A stretch of DNA of 64,000 nucleotides from Lithodes maja (lineage: Eukaryota > Arthropoda > Malacostraca > Decapoda > Lithodidae): assembly GCA_037953745.1 (NCBI GenBank), contig JBAKBP010003233.1, positions 93,700 through 157,699 of the forward strand, read 5' to 3'. The notes under the pieces are model-generated. The model did not search any database. It was not told where the DNA came from and saw nothing but the letters and a program-made list of their open reading frames with translations. Within the stretch, counting starts at the first letter, position 1, and the number at the start of each line of letters is the position of its first letter. This document shows positions 33,397 through 43,330 of the stretch, piece by piece. The position numbers were made by a program, and so were the translations under genes.

Positions 33397-33601
33397 TAGT
33401 CTATTCGCTGTAGGTAGGCGAGAAATCATGACCTCTATCCTCTGTAACTAAACACGACAAGAGTAATCGAGCAAATATTTCTACCATTTGGGAAGAGCCA
33501 GTCAAGGCTGAGAAGATTTACAGCCAATTTGCTCTAGCCCTTTTTTGAGTTACAGAGGTTAGAGGTCATGATTTCTTGCCTACTTACAGCGAATAGACTA
33601 T
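33397..33601. repeat. Inverted repeat, 53-bp arms, about 98-bp spacer
   Basis: The left arm 33397-33449 (TAGTCTATTCGCTGTAGGTA...) pairs with the right arm 33548-33601 with only three or four mismatches. It would form a long hairpin. It lies immediately before the presumed 5' end of the CR1 element and could be a fold-back element or part of its 5' UTR. Confidence 0.85.
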
Positions 33602-33904
33602 TCCACCCAAACGGGCATCATAATGGCCCAGCCTCACAGTCAGCTATGAAGCGAACAGTGTGAAGGAAGGCAAAGGTTCCAATGGGGATACCGAGGATCA
33701 CAGCAAGAAAACGGGTGCACCCAAAGCCGACTAGGAGTGCCTCAAAAGTGAATGAAGATTCACCAGCCCTGGAGAGATGACCACGTAACCACAACCCCGT
33801 CGATCACATCTGTGACAGGACCGCATTATTACATATAAGTCGACTGTAATACCACAACCACAGGAACCAGCAACCAGAACCATCTACTGGTTCTACCATC
33901 TACA

Positions 33905-34190
33905 AGATTTCTGCGAATTTCAATTTTATTATTTTCGGTTAGGCTATTCAACGCTGGTAGCCTATTATTGCGTATTTCAATTTAAAAAAAAAAAACTTTT
34001 GGTTAGGCTATCGCCCCTGGAAGCCTAATTCTGCGTATCTCAACATTTTTGTTTTCGGTTAGGCTATCACCCCTGATAACCTATTTCTGCGTATTTCAGC
34101 ATATTTGTTTTCGGTTGAAGTGATTGAAGTGTTTTTAAAGTGAGTGAAGTGTTTTAAAGTGAGTGAATTGTTTTTTAAGTGAGTGAAGTG
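33905..34190 (+). promoter_or_regulatory. Repeated 5' UTR of the CR1 element
   Basis: About four repeats of a roughly 60-bp unit built on TTTTCGGTTAGGCTAT (33930-34115) are followed by four repeats of AGTGAGTGAAGTGTTTT (34116-34190). The ORF1 start follows directly. LINEs carry internal promoters in this position; promoter function is inferred from position only. Confidence 0.5.
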
Positions 34191-34213
34191 ATCTGAAGAA
34201 AGTGACTGTCACC

Positions 34214-35251
34214 ATGCCTCGCGCTTGTGCGAACTGCGCCGGTAGGTTTGGTGAGTCCATGTTTGCTACTATCGATCTTCAAGACTGCCGGCTCTGCCAG
34301 CAACGAGAGAATTTTACAGTGAAATTAGACGAAGCCTACAACAAGATCAACGTCCTCACCATGAAGCTGGAATCACTCCAAGAGTTTGTAACACTCAACG
34401 TTGGAGTACCACAAACTTCAATTGTCACCGCAACTCCAGCAGCCACCAACGCCCCAACGTCAACTGCCAACAATTCAACGCCTACAGTAGCCACTTCAGC
34501 TGATGTATCCGATACTCAAGATACAAATAGTGACTCTCTTCCCCCTCAAGACAACTTCCGTGTCGTGAGGAACAACGTTTGCCCCAAGACCAGGAAACAC
34601 ATACCGATTACCGAGTGTCAAAACCGTTTCCAGATACTCGCAGACTCAGATGACGAAGAGGAAATAGAAGAAGTCCGGCTCGTGGGAGACTCGATGATAC
34701 GTGGTCAGCTCACAGAGTTTTGCGCCAGGGCACCTAAGACCAGGAAGCGTTTTTGTATCCCTGGTGGTGGTGTGGATGACGTAGTTGCAGCAGTTGACGA
34801 AGTATCAAAGCTGGCCCCTGCTAATACAATGTACGTCATCCACGTTGGATCCAACGATGTGCAGCGAACCCGGTCGGAAGATTTGCTTTTAAAGTACCAG
34901 CAGCTGATCAAGTCGTTTAAGGAGAAGTCATCAAGGATCATCGTCTCAGGAATCGTCCCCCGGCTCGGTGTAGAGAGCCGATTTTACAACATAGCCACCA
35001 GCACAAATCGTTGTCTAGCAAACCTCTGCAGGAAGGAGAACGTGGGATTCGTCGACACCTGGGACAATTTCTACTACGATGACTATTTGTTTTCGGACGA
35101 TGGAGTTCATCTGAACCAGGTGGGAGCAGCACGTTTTGGGCGTCTTCTCAACGATGCGGTGAAGGATTTTCGGAGAAGAAATCGACTCAGCACAGGACAA
35201 CCAGGAAGGAGGACCGAAGACAGCGAGGACGGCAACCTACAAAGGAATTAA
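34214..35251 (+). CDS. CR1-type ORF1 protein with zinc motif, coiled coil and SGNH esterase domain
   Basis: 345 codons from an ATG in a good context (GTCACCATGC). The frame is open 12 bases further upstream, but only from a GTG. N-terminus: Cys pairs CANC...CRLC (residues about 5-30), then a heptad-like helix (DEAYNKINVLTMKLESLQEF), then a Thr/Ala/Asn-rich linker. From about residue 155 to the end is an SGNH hydrolase/esterase fold: VGDSMIRG (Ser block), HVGSNDV (Asn block), DDGVHLN (Asp-His block). This layout is characteristic of CR1-clade ORF1 proteins, which bind element RNA; the role of the esterase is unsettled. All catalytic blocks are present. It is not a host lipase. Confidence 0.9.
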   Translation: MPRACANCAGRFGESMFATIDLQDCRLCQQRENFTVKLDEAYNKINVLTMKLESLQEFVTLNVGVPQTSIVTATPAATNAPTSTANNSTPTVATSADVSDTQDTNSDSLPPQDNFRVVRNNVCPKTRKHIPITECQNRFQILADSDDEEEIEEVRLVGDSMIRGQLTEFCARAPKTRKRFCIPGGGVDDVVAAVDEVSKLAPANTMYVIHVGSNDVQRTRSEDLLLKYQQLIKSFKEKSSRIIVSGIVPRLGVESRFYNIATSTNRCLANLCRKENVGFVDTWDNFYYDDYLFSDDGVHLNQVGAARFGRLLNDAVKDFRRRNRLSTGQPGRRTEDSEDGNLQRN

Positions 35252-35349
35252 ATACTAATCCGTCAAGAACCGCGAATTTGGATAAATCTCCACCAACACG
35301 ACCCAAATTCAAAACCGTCAGGGATAACGACCGAGGACCGAGGACAGCC

Positions 35350-38229
35350 ATGAATGTAAATGTAGATCCGACCAGAACCAATAATTCGATGAAAGAACGT
35401 AATGCGAGTTCTAAAACCGCAACTTTAAAGGTTTTCTATGCAAACGCTCGTAGCATACGCAATAAATTTTCAGATTTAGAGGAACTAGTGTTTACAGAAA
35501 ATTATGATGTGATTGGCATAACAGAATCTTGGCTCAATACAGAAGATAGAGACTTTTTAGCAGAGTATTCACTTCCCGGTTATGTAATGTTTGAGAACAG
35601 CCGAATAAATAAAAATGGAGGTGGCGTTTTATTTTATATCAAAGAAAGTCTTAACCCGACCCTCGTGTCAAAACCTCAAATTGTGAACGTCGACACATCT
35701 TTTGTGCTAATAAAGAATAATAAAGGTACAAAAATAATACTTGCGTTAATATACAGACCTCCAGCTCAATCAGTGCAAACTGACCGAGAAATTTACGAAC
35801 AAATTGCAGATGTAAGTAACTCACAAGATACCGTAATTTTTGGCGACTTTAATTTACCTGTGACCAAGTGGGGCGATACTCTTACTTCACACTCCGGACA
35901 TGACTTGTATACGAACTTGCAAGAGAGTTCGCTTTATCAATTTGTTCGAACGCCGACCCGTGGTAATAACGTTCTTGACATTGTACTTGCAACAAAAGAA
36001 GAATTGATAGAGAATTTGAATGTTGGTGATGAATTCAGTAACAGCGACCATCGTACGATAACTTTCACTTTAAAGTTTACTAGTAACGAACCAAATAGTA
36101 GCATCGAAAAAGTCCCTAATTTCAAGAAAGCAAACTTCCATAAACTTAGAGCTATGTTTAAAGAAACTGACTGGAGCTTTTTAATTAACAATAACGACAT
36201 AAATACATCTTGGAAGTTATTCGAAACCACTTACCTAAAAGCAGTGCAAGACTGCATACCATCGAAAATACGGCGTCCAGGCCATAATAATAAGCCCAAA
36301 TGGTGGAATAAAGATATTTCAAACTGCCTGCTTGCTAAAAAATTTGCTAATGATAGATTAAAATCCTCACAAAATGACGAAGAACGGGTGAAATTTGTAG
36401 AGCTACGACGCAAAGCCAAAAAGTTAATTAAGCAAAGTAAAAAGACCTTAGAGTTACATATTGCGAATCAAAGTAAAACAAACCCGAAAGAATTCTATAG
36501 TTATATCAGAAAGAAAAAAGTAGTTACTTCAACTGTTGGACCGTTAGTCGATGAAAAAGGAGAATACACCAAAGACGAAGTACAAATGAGTAATGCCCTC
36601 AATACCTTCTTTGCATCAGTTTTTACAACCGAAGATCTCAGTGATATCCCTACACCATCGCCGATTCAGATTGATAATTCAGATGTTCTAAGCAATATCA
36701 CCGTTACAGAGAGAGAAGTATTGAATTGTTTAGATAAACTCAAAGTAAATAAAACGCCAGGACCTGATACAATCTCGCCTAGAGTTCTAAAGGAAGCTAA
36801 GAATGAGCTCTCCAAACCACTGACATTACTATTCAATAAATCCTTGCAGTCTGGAACTATGCCTGATCAGTGGAAGCTAGCCAACGTAACACCGATATTC
36901 AAAAAAGGCAGCAAATCCCTACCCAGTAACTATCGTCCAATTAGCTTAACCTCAGTTGTATGTAAAATGCTAGAAACGGTCATACGAGACAGACTCGTAA
37001 ATCGCTTAGAGGAAAATAACATACTTAAAGATACTCAACACGGCTTTCGTAAAAAACGTTCCTGTTTAACAAACCTCTTAGACTTCTTCCACGATATCCT
37101 CAACCTCTACGATGAGAGTAAAGCTGTAGATATTATATACCTTGATTTTCAAAAGGCCTTTGACAAAGTTCCCCACAAACGTTTACTGCTAAAACTAAAA
37201 GCGCATGGAATACAAGACGGTGTGTTGAAATGGATAGAAAATTGGCTCAACAACAGAAAGCAAAGAGTAGTCATAAACGGTAAGGCATCTAAATGGACCA
37301 ATGTAAGTAGCGGGGTACCCCAGGGATCGGTACTAGGACCAATTCTCTTTCTAATTTACATCAACGACATAGATGAGGGTCTCACCTGCACAATCTCAAA
37401 ATTTGCTGACGATACAAAAATTGCAAATAGCGTACTCTCAAAAGAACAAGTTGACGATATGCAACACAATCTAGATAAATTGTCATGTTGGGCCCAAATT
37501 TGGCAAATGAGTTTCAATGCGGATAAATGTAAAGTACTACATGTCGGATACCTAAATGAGAAAGCAAACTATTCGATGAATGGCACTCAGCTTAAGAATG
37601 TAAACAGAGAAACTGATCTGGGAGTAACAATATCGAGTAACCTAAAACCGAGTCAACAATGTTCAGAAGTTGTTAAGAAGGCAAACAAAATAATTGGCTT
37701 TATAGGCAGGTCATTTGAGCATAAATCCAAAGAAGTTATCCTAACCCTTTACAATTCCTTAGTCCGCCCTCTTCTGGAATACTGCGTTCAATCCTGGTGC
37801 CCTTATTACCAAAAAGATATAAACAAGCTAGAACGAGTTCAACGTAGAGTTACCAAAATGATACCTAGCCTAAAGAACAAACCATACGAAGAGCGTCTTA
37901 GAGAATTAAATCTATTTCCTTTAACCCAGCGCAGATTAAGAGGCGACTTAATTCAAGTGTTCAAAATCATCAAAGGCATCGACAATATGAACTGTAGTAA
38001 GTACTTCACTATCGACCAATCTAATTACACACGGGGAAACGGTTGCAAAATTATTGGTAAATCTTTTAACTCGCACGAATCTAAGAATTTCTTCTTCAAT
38101 CGAGTTGTCAACTTGTGGAATGGGCTTCCCCGAAACGTTATAGACTGCAGCACCGTTGATTCATTTAAATTCCGCCTAGACAAATATCTCGCATCAAACC
38201 CGCGACTGACTGCGTTTGTAAATGAATAA
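35350..38229 (+). CDS. CR1-type ORF2: endonuclease-reverse transcriptase, intact
   Basis: 959 codons from the first ATG (35350); the frame is open upstream to 35278. Endonuclease: FYANARSIRNK, VIGITESWLN, NGGGVLFYI, ALIYRPP, VIFGDFNLPVTKW, LDIVLAT, SNSDHRTITF - all catalytic blocks are present. RT: TPGPDTISPRVLKE, SNYRPISLTSV, HGFRKKRSCLTNLL, LDFQKAFDKVPH, SSGVPQGSVLGPILF, and the catalytic KFADDTKIA. C-terminal: LVRPLLEYCVQSW, RVQRRVTKMI, LWNGLPRNVID. No stops or frameshifts. It is in a different frame from ORF1, so it must be translated separately or by reinitiation. The enzyme nicks genomic DNA and primes reverse transcription there. Confidence 0.92.
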   Translation: MNVNVDPTRTNNSMKERNASSKTATLKVFYANARSIRNKFSDLEELVFTENYDVIGITESWLNTEDRDFLAEYSLPGYVMFENSRINKNGGGVLFYIKESLNPTLVSKPQIVNVDTSFVLIKNNKGTKIILALIYRPPAQSVQTDREIYEQIADVSNSQDTVIFGDFNLPVTKWGDTLTSHSGHDLYTNLQESSLYQFVRTPTRGNNVLDIVLATKEELIENLNVGDEFSNSDHRTITFTLKFTSNEPNSSIEKVPNFKKANFHKLRAMFKETDWSFLINNNDINTSWKLFETTYLKAVQDCIPSKIRRPGHNNKPKWWNKDISNCLLAKKFANDRLKSSQNDEERVKFVELRRKAKKLIKQSKKTLELHIANQSKTNPKEFYSYIRKKKVVTSTVGPLVDEKGEYTKDEVQMSNALNTFFASVFTTEDLSDIPTPSPIQIDNSDVLSNITVTEREVLNCLDKLKVNKTPGPDTISPRVLKEAKNELSKPLTLLFNKSLQSGTMPDQWKLANVTPIFKKGSKSLPSNYRPISLTSVVCKMLETVIRDRLVNRLEENNILKDTQHGFRKKRSCLTNLLDFFHDILNLYDESKAVDIIYLDFQKAFDKVPHKRLLLKLKAHGIQDGVLKWIENWLNNRKQRVVINGKASKWTNVSSGVPQGSVLGPILFLIYINDIDEGLTCTISKFADDTKIANSVLSKEQVDDMQHNLDKLSCWAQIWQMSFNADKCKVLHVGYLNEKANYSMNGTQLKNVNRETDLGVTISSNLKPSQQCSEVVKKANKIIGFIGRSFEHKSKEVILTLYNSLVRPLLEYCVQSWCPYYQKDINKLERVQRRVTKMIPSLKNKPYEERLRELNLFPLTQRRLRGDLIQVFKIIKGIDNMNCSKYFTIDQSNYTRGNGCKIIGKSFNSHESKNFFFNRVVNLWNGLPRNVIDCSTVDSFKFRLDKYLASNPRLTAFVNE

Positions 38230-38682
38230 CTTTATCCTCCCCTCAGTTACTAACCCATATGTCCCCTACTAACTTCCTAGTCCTGCCACGTTAGTGGCAG
38301 GGCAGTAGTTCCCTTTCCAATGTTCCCTTACCCACTCTAAACCACTGTTTGGACACTTGATCCTCAGTGTTTTGGAGGACAAGCAGCCTAGAAGGGTCAC
38401 TAGATCTGTTGTTGCTTGATTTCCTTTGTACTCCTTTGTACTCCTTTGTACTATGTTGCAAAAACAGCCAATGATTTACCAATTCTGGTTACATAAATTT
38501 GATCTTATTGCTTGCAAAAGATCTGGCTCTCTATGAGTTAAATATATCATATCCAAACAGATGTCCTTATCTGCTGATTGCATAATTGATCACCTATAAT
38601 GGTTCCCACCATTAGAGTATTTCTTAGATGGTATGTATGTGTGTGTACGTAGATGGGGGAGGTGAGAGATAAAATAACTATA

Positions 38683-39174
38683 TCTACTATATATATGGCA
38701 CTATATACGAGCCTATCTGCCTGTCTTTCTGTGAGTATGTCTGTTTGTTTGTTCATGAACTACTACCTCAGTTTTCAAGATGGAGAGCCCATACTTGGCA
38801 TGCATAATAAAGGGGTGCCAGAATAGTCTTTAAGTGGGTGGGGAGGGGGAAGACCCCCATTTCCCTCAGTTTCAAAGATGGAGAGCCCATTCTTGGCATG
38901 CATACTAAGCTGGTGCCAGAATAGGTTTTTAGCAGGGGGAGGGAGAGAGCCTCAACTCCCTCAGTTTTCAAGATGGAGAGTCCATACTTGGCATGCACAT
39001 TGCAGGGTGCCAGTATAGGTTTTACCCCAACTCCTCAGTTTTCAAGATAGAGAGCCCATACTTGTCATACATACTAAGGATTTGTCAGAATAGTTTTAAG
39101 CGAACATTTGTTTGTCCCATCACAAACCCGGGGGGAGGGGGACGGAGCCGGGCAAGGCCGGGAACCTCAGCTAG
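38683..39174 (+). mobile_element. Helitron-like non-autonomous element
   Basis: It starts TCTACTATATATATGG after an A and ends GGAACCTCAGCTAG before a T, which fits Helitron ends (5' TC, 3' CTRR, insertion between A and T). A GC-rich stretch GCCGGGCAAGGCCGG capable of a small hairpin lies about 10 bases before CTAG, as Helitrons require. The interior is mostly a roughly 100-bp minisatellite (38765-39090), typical of non-autonomous Helitron relatives. No helicase is encoded. It ends 60 bp before a robo exon. Confidence 0.65.
38765..39100. repeat. About 75-110 bp tandem repeat, four copies
   Basis: Each copy contains CTCAGTTTTCAAGATGGAGA, GCCCATACTTGGCATGCAT and GGTGCCAGAATAG, with variable purine-rich spacers. 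It lies inside the Helitron-like element. Confidence 0.85.
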
Positions 39175-39234
39175 TAACATATATGATTTATGTACGTGTT
39201 TCTCATTACTTACTTTGCTTCTGTATCTCCCCAG

Positions 39235-39504
39235 TCGCGCCATTCTGGGTGAAAGCTCCTCGCGACGTGGTGGGGGTGGCAGGGGGTGAGGCTGAACTAA
39301 GCTGCCGGGCCGGTGGAGAGCCGCCTCCCATGGTGACCTGGCGGCGTGCGGTGGGTGGCCGGGTGCCAGGGGGACGGGCTCGGCTGATCCGTGGTCGTGG
39401 GCTTGTGGTGGCGCCCCTCAGACCTAGTGATGCTGGTGTGTACCTCTGCAGCGCCGCCAACAAAGCTGCCACCATCACCGCCAACGCCTCCCTCACCGTC
39501 CTAA
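39235..39504 (+). CDS. robo: Roundabout exon: Ig3
   Basis: Acceptor CCCCAG, donor GTAAGT (39505). Entered and left in phase 1; 89 full codons. It encodes one complete immunoglobulin domain: PFWVKAPRDVVGVAGGEAEL, the B-strand Cys (ELSCRAGGEPPPMVTWRR with the core Trp) and the F-strand Cys (DAGVYLCSAANKAATITANA). It aligns with Robo Ig3, including the GG(E/D)PxPxVxWRR block and the preceding hydrophobic 'V-PF' start. The exon is GC-rich compared with the surrounding introns. It is extracellular. Confidence 0.88.
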
Positions 39505-40966
39505 GTAAGTTGACTGCAGAAATTATTGTACAGTCGAGGTCAAAGGTCGTTTAACGGCTTCACAATTTAGACAAGTTATCTCTATAGTTTTAACAGAAAA
39601 TGCCATCATAAATCAAATTTAGATGTTGTCAATATTAAAGGTGTGTATTGCGCAAAAAGTTCCAAATCCTAGAGGTGAGCAAATCAATTAGAAGCCGTGC
39701 AGGTGATTCATGACTTTCGACTTTGTGCACCCTGAGTTATTGGTTCGTCGGAAAATCGTGAGACATCAAAGTCCAACACTTTACTGTAACAGTTTCCAAG
39801 GAAAATATATAGGCAAATACGTTCAGTGTGATTATAACTTAGGGCTACCATGATATAATGTAATTGTTCTCCTTAGTTATGCAGTATGCATTATGATTAT
39901 TGGTTAACATTCGAAATCGACTATACATTTCTGGTTAACAATTATGAAACAGCACCAGGACATTTACTTCACCTTTATATTCCCGATTTAGCATGATTTA
40001 ATTAGTAATATATGAACAAAATTAAAATGATAGTCGTTGCTCTATCAGAAGACAATGATTTGTATGAAAAATCAGATAAAACAGTGTTCATACTGTTATG
40101 AATATTATATTGTATCAAAGTGATAGCTTTTGTCAATGAGCATCCATATACGCCGTAATTTATTAGCCGCTTATTGGAATTTACACTAAAAACCTACCCC
40201 CTCGAAAGGTACAGACCCTTGATATTACAGCATCTGTACTTTTGATTATACAAATACTTTGTTTTGATTCCTTCTGGAGTTATTTGTTGTTGTTGCTAAG
40301 TATCAAACTCTATTGATCAAACGGCCGGGTTTACAGGCGTTGTTTAAACGAAACTATTTAGCAACATTTTGAGGTCCTTTCGCATTGATATAGGCATCTA
40401 GACTGAAGGTAGGCTATCCTAGGTGGATGACTTGCTATACAAATTTACTTTACAAACCATCAAGCCAAAGTACCATGCAAGAAAATACTCATGTTAGTCC
40501 GCCTTTCGCTAGAAACGTTTTGATGAGCTGTTCCGTGTTCAAAGTGAAGTAACAGGAATGTTAGTGGAATATTAACTGTAGAGGTAGATTAAATTATAAA
40601 ATGTTTACTAAATTAAGCTTAAGAAAGTAGCTATTTATTTTTCGTAGTTCGATGTTAATAGATTCAGAAGAAATTCTTAGGTGTTTACAGGTACTGTAGA
40701 TTTCCATGTTTGTTTTCTACGACTACATTCAGAAATATTACAATGTTAACCGTAATTCATATTGCCATACATTTTCGAACAGCATTTTTGTCTTGCATAT
40801 TTCGTTTTTTTTTTTTTTTTTTTTCTTTTTCTTGGTATCAAGCACTACTGTACATTAAAAGTGATGAAGCTTTGGTGAGTGCCTCCTTATAAGTTTTTAT
40901 TTTAGAATATACAAAAATATTATTATTCATGTGACACCGGTTTAATGGCATTTACATTTCTGACAG
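39505..40966 (+). other. robo: robo intron, no gene or clear repeat seen
   Basis: 1.46 kb of AT-rich DNA with a T-rich run at about 40806-40824; bounded by GTAAGT and TGACAG. Confidence 0.75.
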
Positions 40967-41731
40967 CCTCTCCTCGCATGGTGGAGGTGCCTGGTGATGT
41001 GGAGGTGGAGGAAGGGGGGCGCCTCTCCCTACGTTGTGCTGTGGAAGGCTTCCCCTCACCTTTGGTCTACTGGACGAAGGAGGGGTCCCAGGCGCTTCTT
41101 CCGGCAACCATCACGCCCACAGATCACCTGGTGGGCGACCAACTGGGATACCTGAGTCTATCAGACGGAACTATGGCCGGGGAGGATAATATATTCCTGG
41201 GTGGATCTGAGGACTATCAGAGTGGGTTGGACGGATCGAAGGATGTGACGCAGGACATATCTCGAACGCAGTATGAAATCTCCGCCAACCAGCAGGAATC
41301 CAGCCTTAGTGGGCAGGATTCAGCGCATATTGGCTTACCTGATGGGAACGTGGGTGGTGTGCAGGCATTATTCGAGATGCCCAGTGCCACCCGCGAACAT
41401 TCCGGGAGATATGTCTGCGGCGGGGTCAACAGTGCCGGCGGGGTCATGACTCGGCTTAGCGTTCATGTCCGCCCGACCCATCTCCTTCCCCCGCCCATCA
41501 TCGCTATCCCACCCGTCAACCAGACCCTGCCCATCGGAGGAAGAGCCGCGCTGATGTGTCGGGTGTGGGCAGTGGAGGACTCAGAGGCGTTAGCGGGGGG
41601 TTGGCCGGACTCTGAGAGGGAGGGCTGGAGTCACACCACAGAGACCAAGGTTACCTGGAGTCACAATGGAGAGGAAATTACCACCTCTGCACGACGTAAA
41701 ATTCTTCCAGACAACACTCTTGCCATTTCAG
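40967..41731 (+). CDS. robo: Roundabout exon: Ig4 and first part of Ig5
   Basis: Acceptor TGACAG, donor GTGGGG (41732, weak but with GT); phase 1 in and out, 254 full codons. Ig4: SPRMVEVPGDVEVEEGGRL, Cys in LSLRCAVEGFPSP, core Trp in VYWTKEG, and YVCGGVNSAGG. Between the Trp and the F-strand Cys there are about 115 residues, some 65 more than in typical Robo Ig4; the extra part is acidic and Gly/Ser-rich (about 41100-41370). Ig5 begins at PPPIIAIPPVNQTLPIGG, a strongly Robo-like signature, and also has an insertion between its first Cys and Trp (about 20 residues). The exon stops after NTLAIS, and the next completes Ig5. Confidence 0.88.
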
Positions 41732-42820
41732 GTGGGGTATTAGTGTATAGTATATAATTTAGATACTTGGGTGATTCAAGCAATCATCTGCGAAAAAAAT
41801 ACGTAATAAGTTTCAGCAAGTTTTACCAGGATCACGGGAGCTTAGTTATTGTTAAGTTTATTTTATTGCTTTGCTACCGGTACTCTTAATCACAGCAGAA
41901 GTATTAGGCACTTGAAAATAATGCAGATATATGTATTTTTATATATAAAAGGCATTGAAAACTAAAGACTATTCACTATATTTCGGCCAAAGTCCTGACT
42001 ACTAGCCTATAGTTACTCATAAAGGGCTGGGGAAAATGAGCTGTAAATGTCCACACGTATTTCCTGATCGTCAACTGATCGACATTTTAGAAGAATGGTT
42101 TTATTAATTTCTGAAATATAGGAGGTTAGTGGTTCAGATTTATGACCTAATTAGAGTAAATATACTATAATGGGACAGACGAATATATAATTATATAGGC
42201 AGTATATTGTTTCAGTTTTAGAGTATAATGCAGGCCTTATTAAGACTTTTATCAAGTAGCACACATAGTCACCATTATATGTTTATCTTCTCTTTACTAA
42301 GCTTTTCCTTCATAAATTGCTATTCTTATAATTATGTAGGGAAGATACAGTCTGAAATAATGTCGAGGTTCAAATGTCAATGATTGCTGTCACTGTCAAA
42401 AAAATATTGATCCTCTTATAATCTCGACTATGCAATTTGTTTCCTATATTTGGAATGTGAATTTGGTTTTAAATATTCGAATTAAAAATATTGAATTGAA
42501 TGTTATTTAAGCTATAACAATATGTATATCAGTATTAGTCCCGAGGATTATAATAGCTAATAGAATAAGTTAAAGATATCCCGAACTTGCCCAAATGAGT
42601 GTAAATAGAGATAACTTACGGTTAATTTACAGCTTCCAATACTTCCCCCTCCCTGCACCCGGCTCCCCTGGTACACAAAGGTAGTGCACGCCTGGCTGAC
42701 TCCCACCCTCTTACACTAACCCGGGAGGGTACAGGGAAACATGGCAGTCTCATTATCATACACTACAGGGAAATTATGCTTGTATTATTGTGTTTTTAAT
42801 ACACCATTATAACTCTTTAT

Positions 42821-42864
<44 letters not shown>

Positions 42865-43330
42865 GCAGGGGAGGTGTGGTGGAGTGGTCTTGCCACTGGA
42901 TTGGTAATCCAATGGACCCGGGTTCAAATCCCGATATGTCAATGGGAAGATATTATTGGGATTGAAATTGTGCTGTACTGTACCTAGTATCAGTGCATTA
43001 CCACAAAGCCCACCGAAATGCCAAAAAAATACCCTTATTGTTCCCTGATTAAATAGCACTGTATGAATATTCCCATATTCAAAATATGCTACAGGGGGCT
43101 CAATGCCTAGTGAGTTCACTGCTCAATAGGTGGCAGGGTGAGACAGTGAAGCACTTGAACGAAGCAATCAGCGGCTTCAGAGATGTAGCTGCTTCGAGCC
43201 ATGAATGGATGCTTCACATGTCTCACTCTCCAGACTGGAACGAGACCTCACGGGCTTCACCGTGTTGAGCAGCGGAATGTAAAGGCTCTCAGCCTATGCC
43301 CGAGAGTGATTAGCCTAGTTGGAATATAGA
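42865..43330 (+). mobile_element. tRNA-derived SINE (plus)
   Basis: The tRNA-like head at 42866-42945 has an A-box-like TGGTGGAGTGG, an anticodon loop TTGGTAA (GGT, Thr-like) and a GGTTCAAATCCC B box. The body matches the minus copy at 31343-31821 throughout, ending TTGGAATATAGAAG and an A-run. It sits at an AT microsatellite on each side. Confidence 0.9.

Larger units (their letters stand above)
33602..38460 (+). mobile_element. CR1/L2-type LINE, apparently full length
   Basis: Components in order: a 5' UTR with tandem repeats (33905-34190), ORF1 (34214-35251), a 98-bp gap, ORF2 (35350-38229), a 3' UTR, and an end made of three CTCCTTTGTA repeats (about 38425-38455). Both frames are open. 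Related decayed copies lie at 56707-59180 on the minus strand, which shares the 3' UTR and the end repeat. The 5' boundary is a guess; no target duplication was identified. It sits in sense orientation in a robo intron. Confidence 0.85.
32945..39234 (+). other. robo: robo intron carrying CR1 and Helitron insertions
   Basis: This 6.3-kb intron (phase 1) is bounded by GTTAGT and CCCCAG. Most of it is mobile DNA: an inverted repeat, a full CR1-type element (about 33602-38460) and a Helitron-like element (38683-39174). Confidence 0.8.

Noticed and set aside
34214..35251. A host SGNH lipase/esterase gene
   Set aside because: The esterase motifs are preceded by a zinc/coiled-coil part and followed directly by a LINE ORF2, so this is a CR1 ORF1.
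41217..41447. Minus-strand gene within the Ig4 exon
   Set aside because: Antisense shadow of the robo exon.
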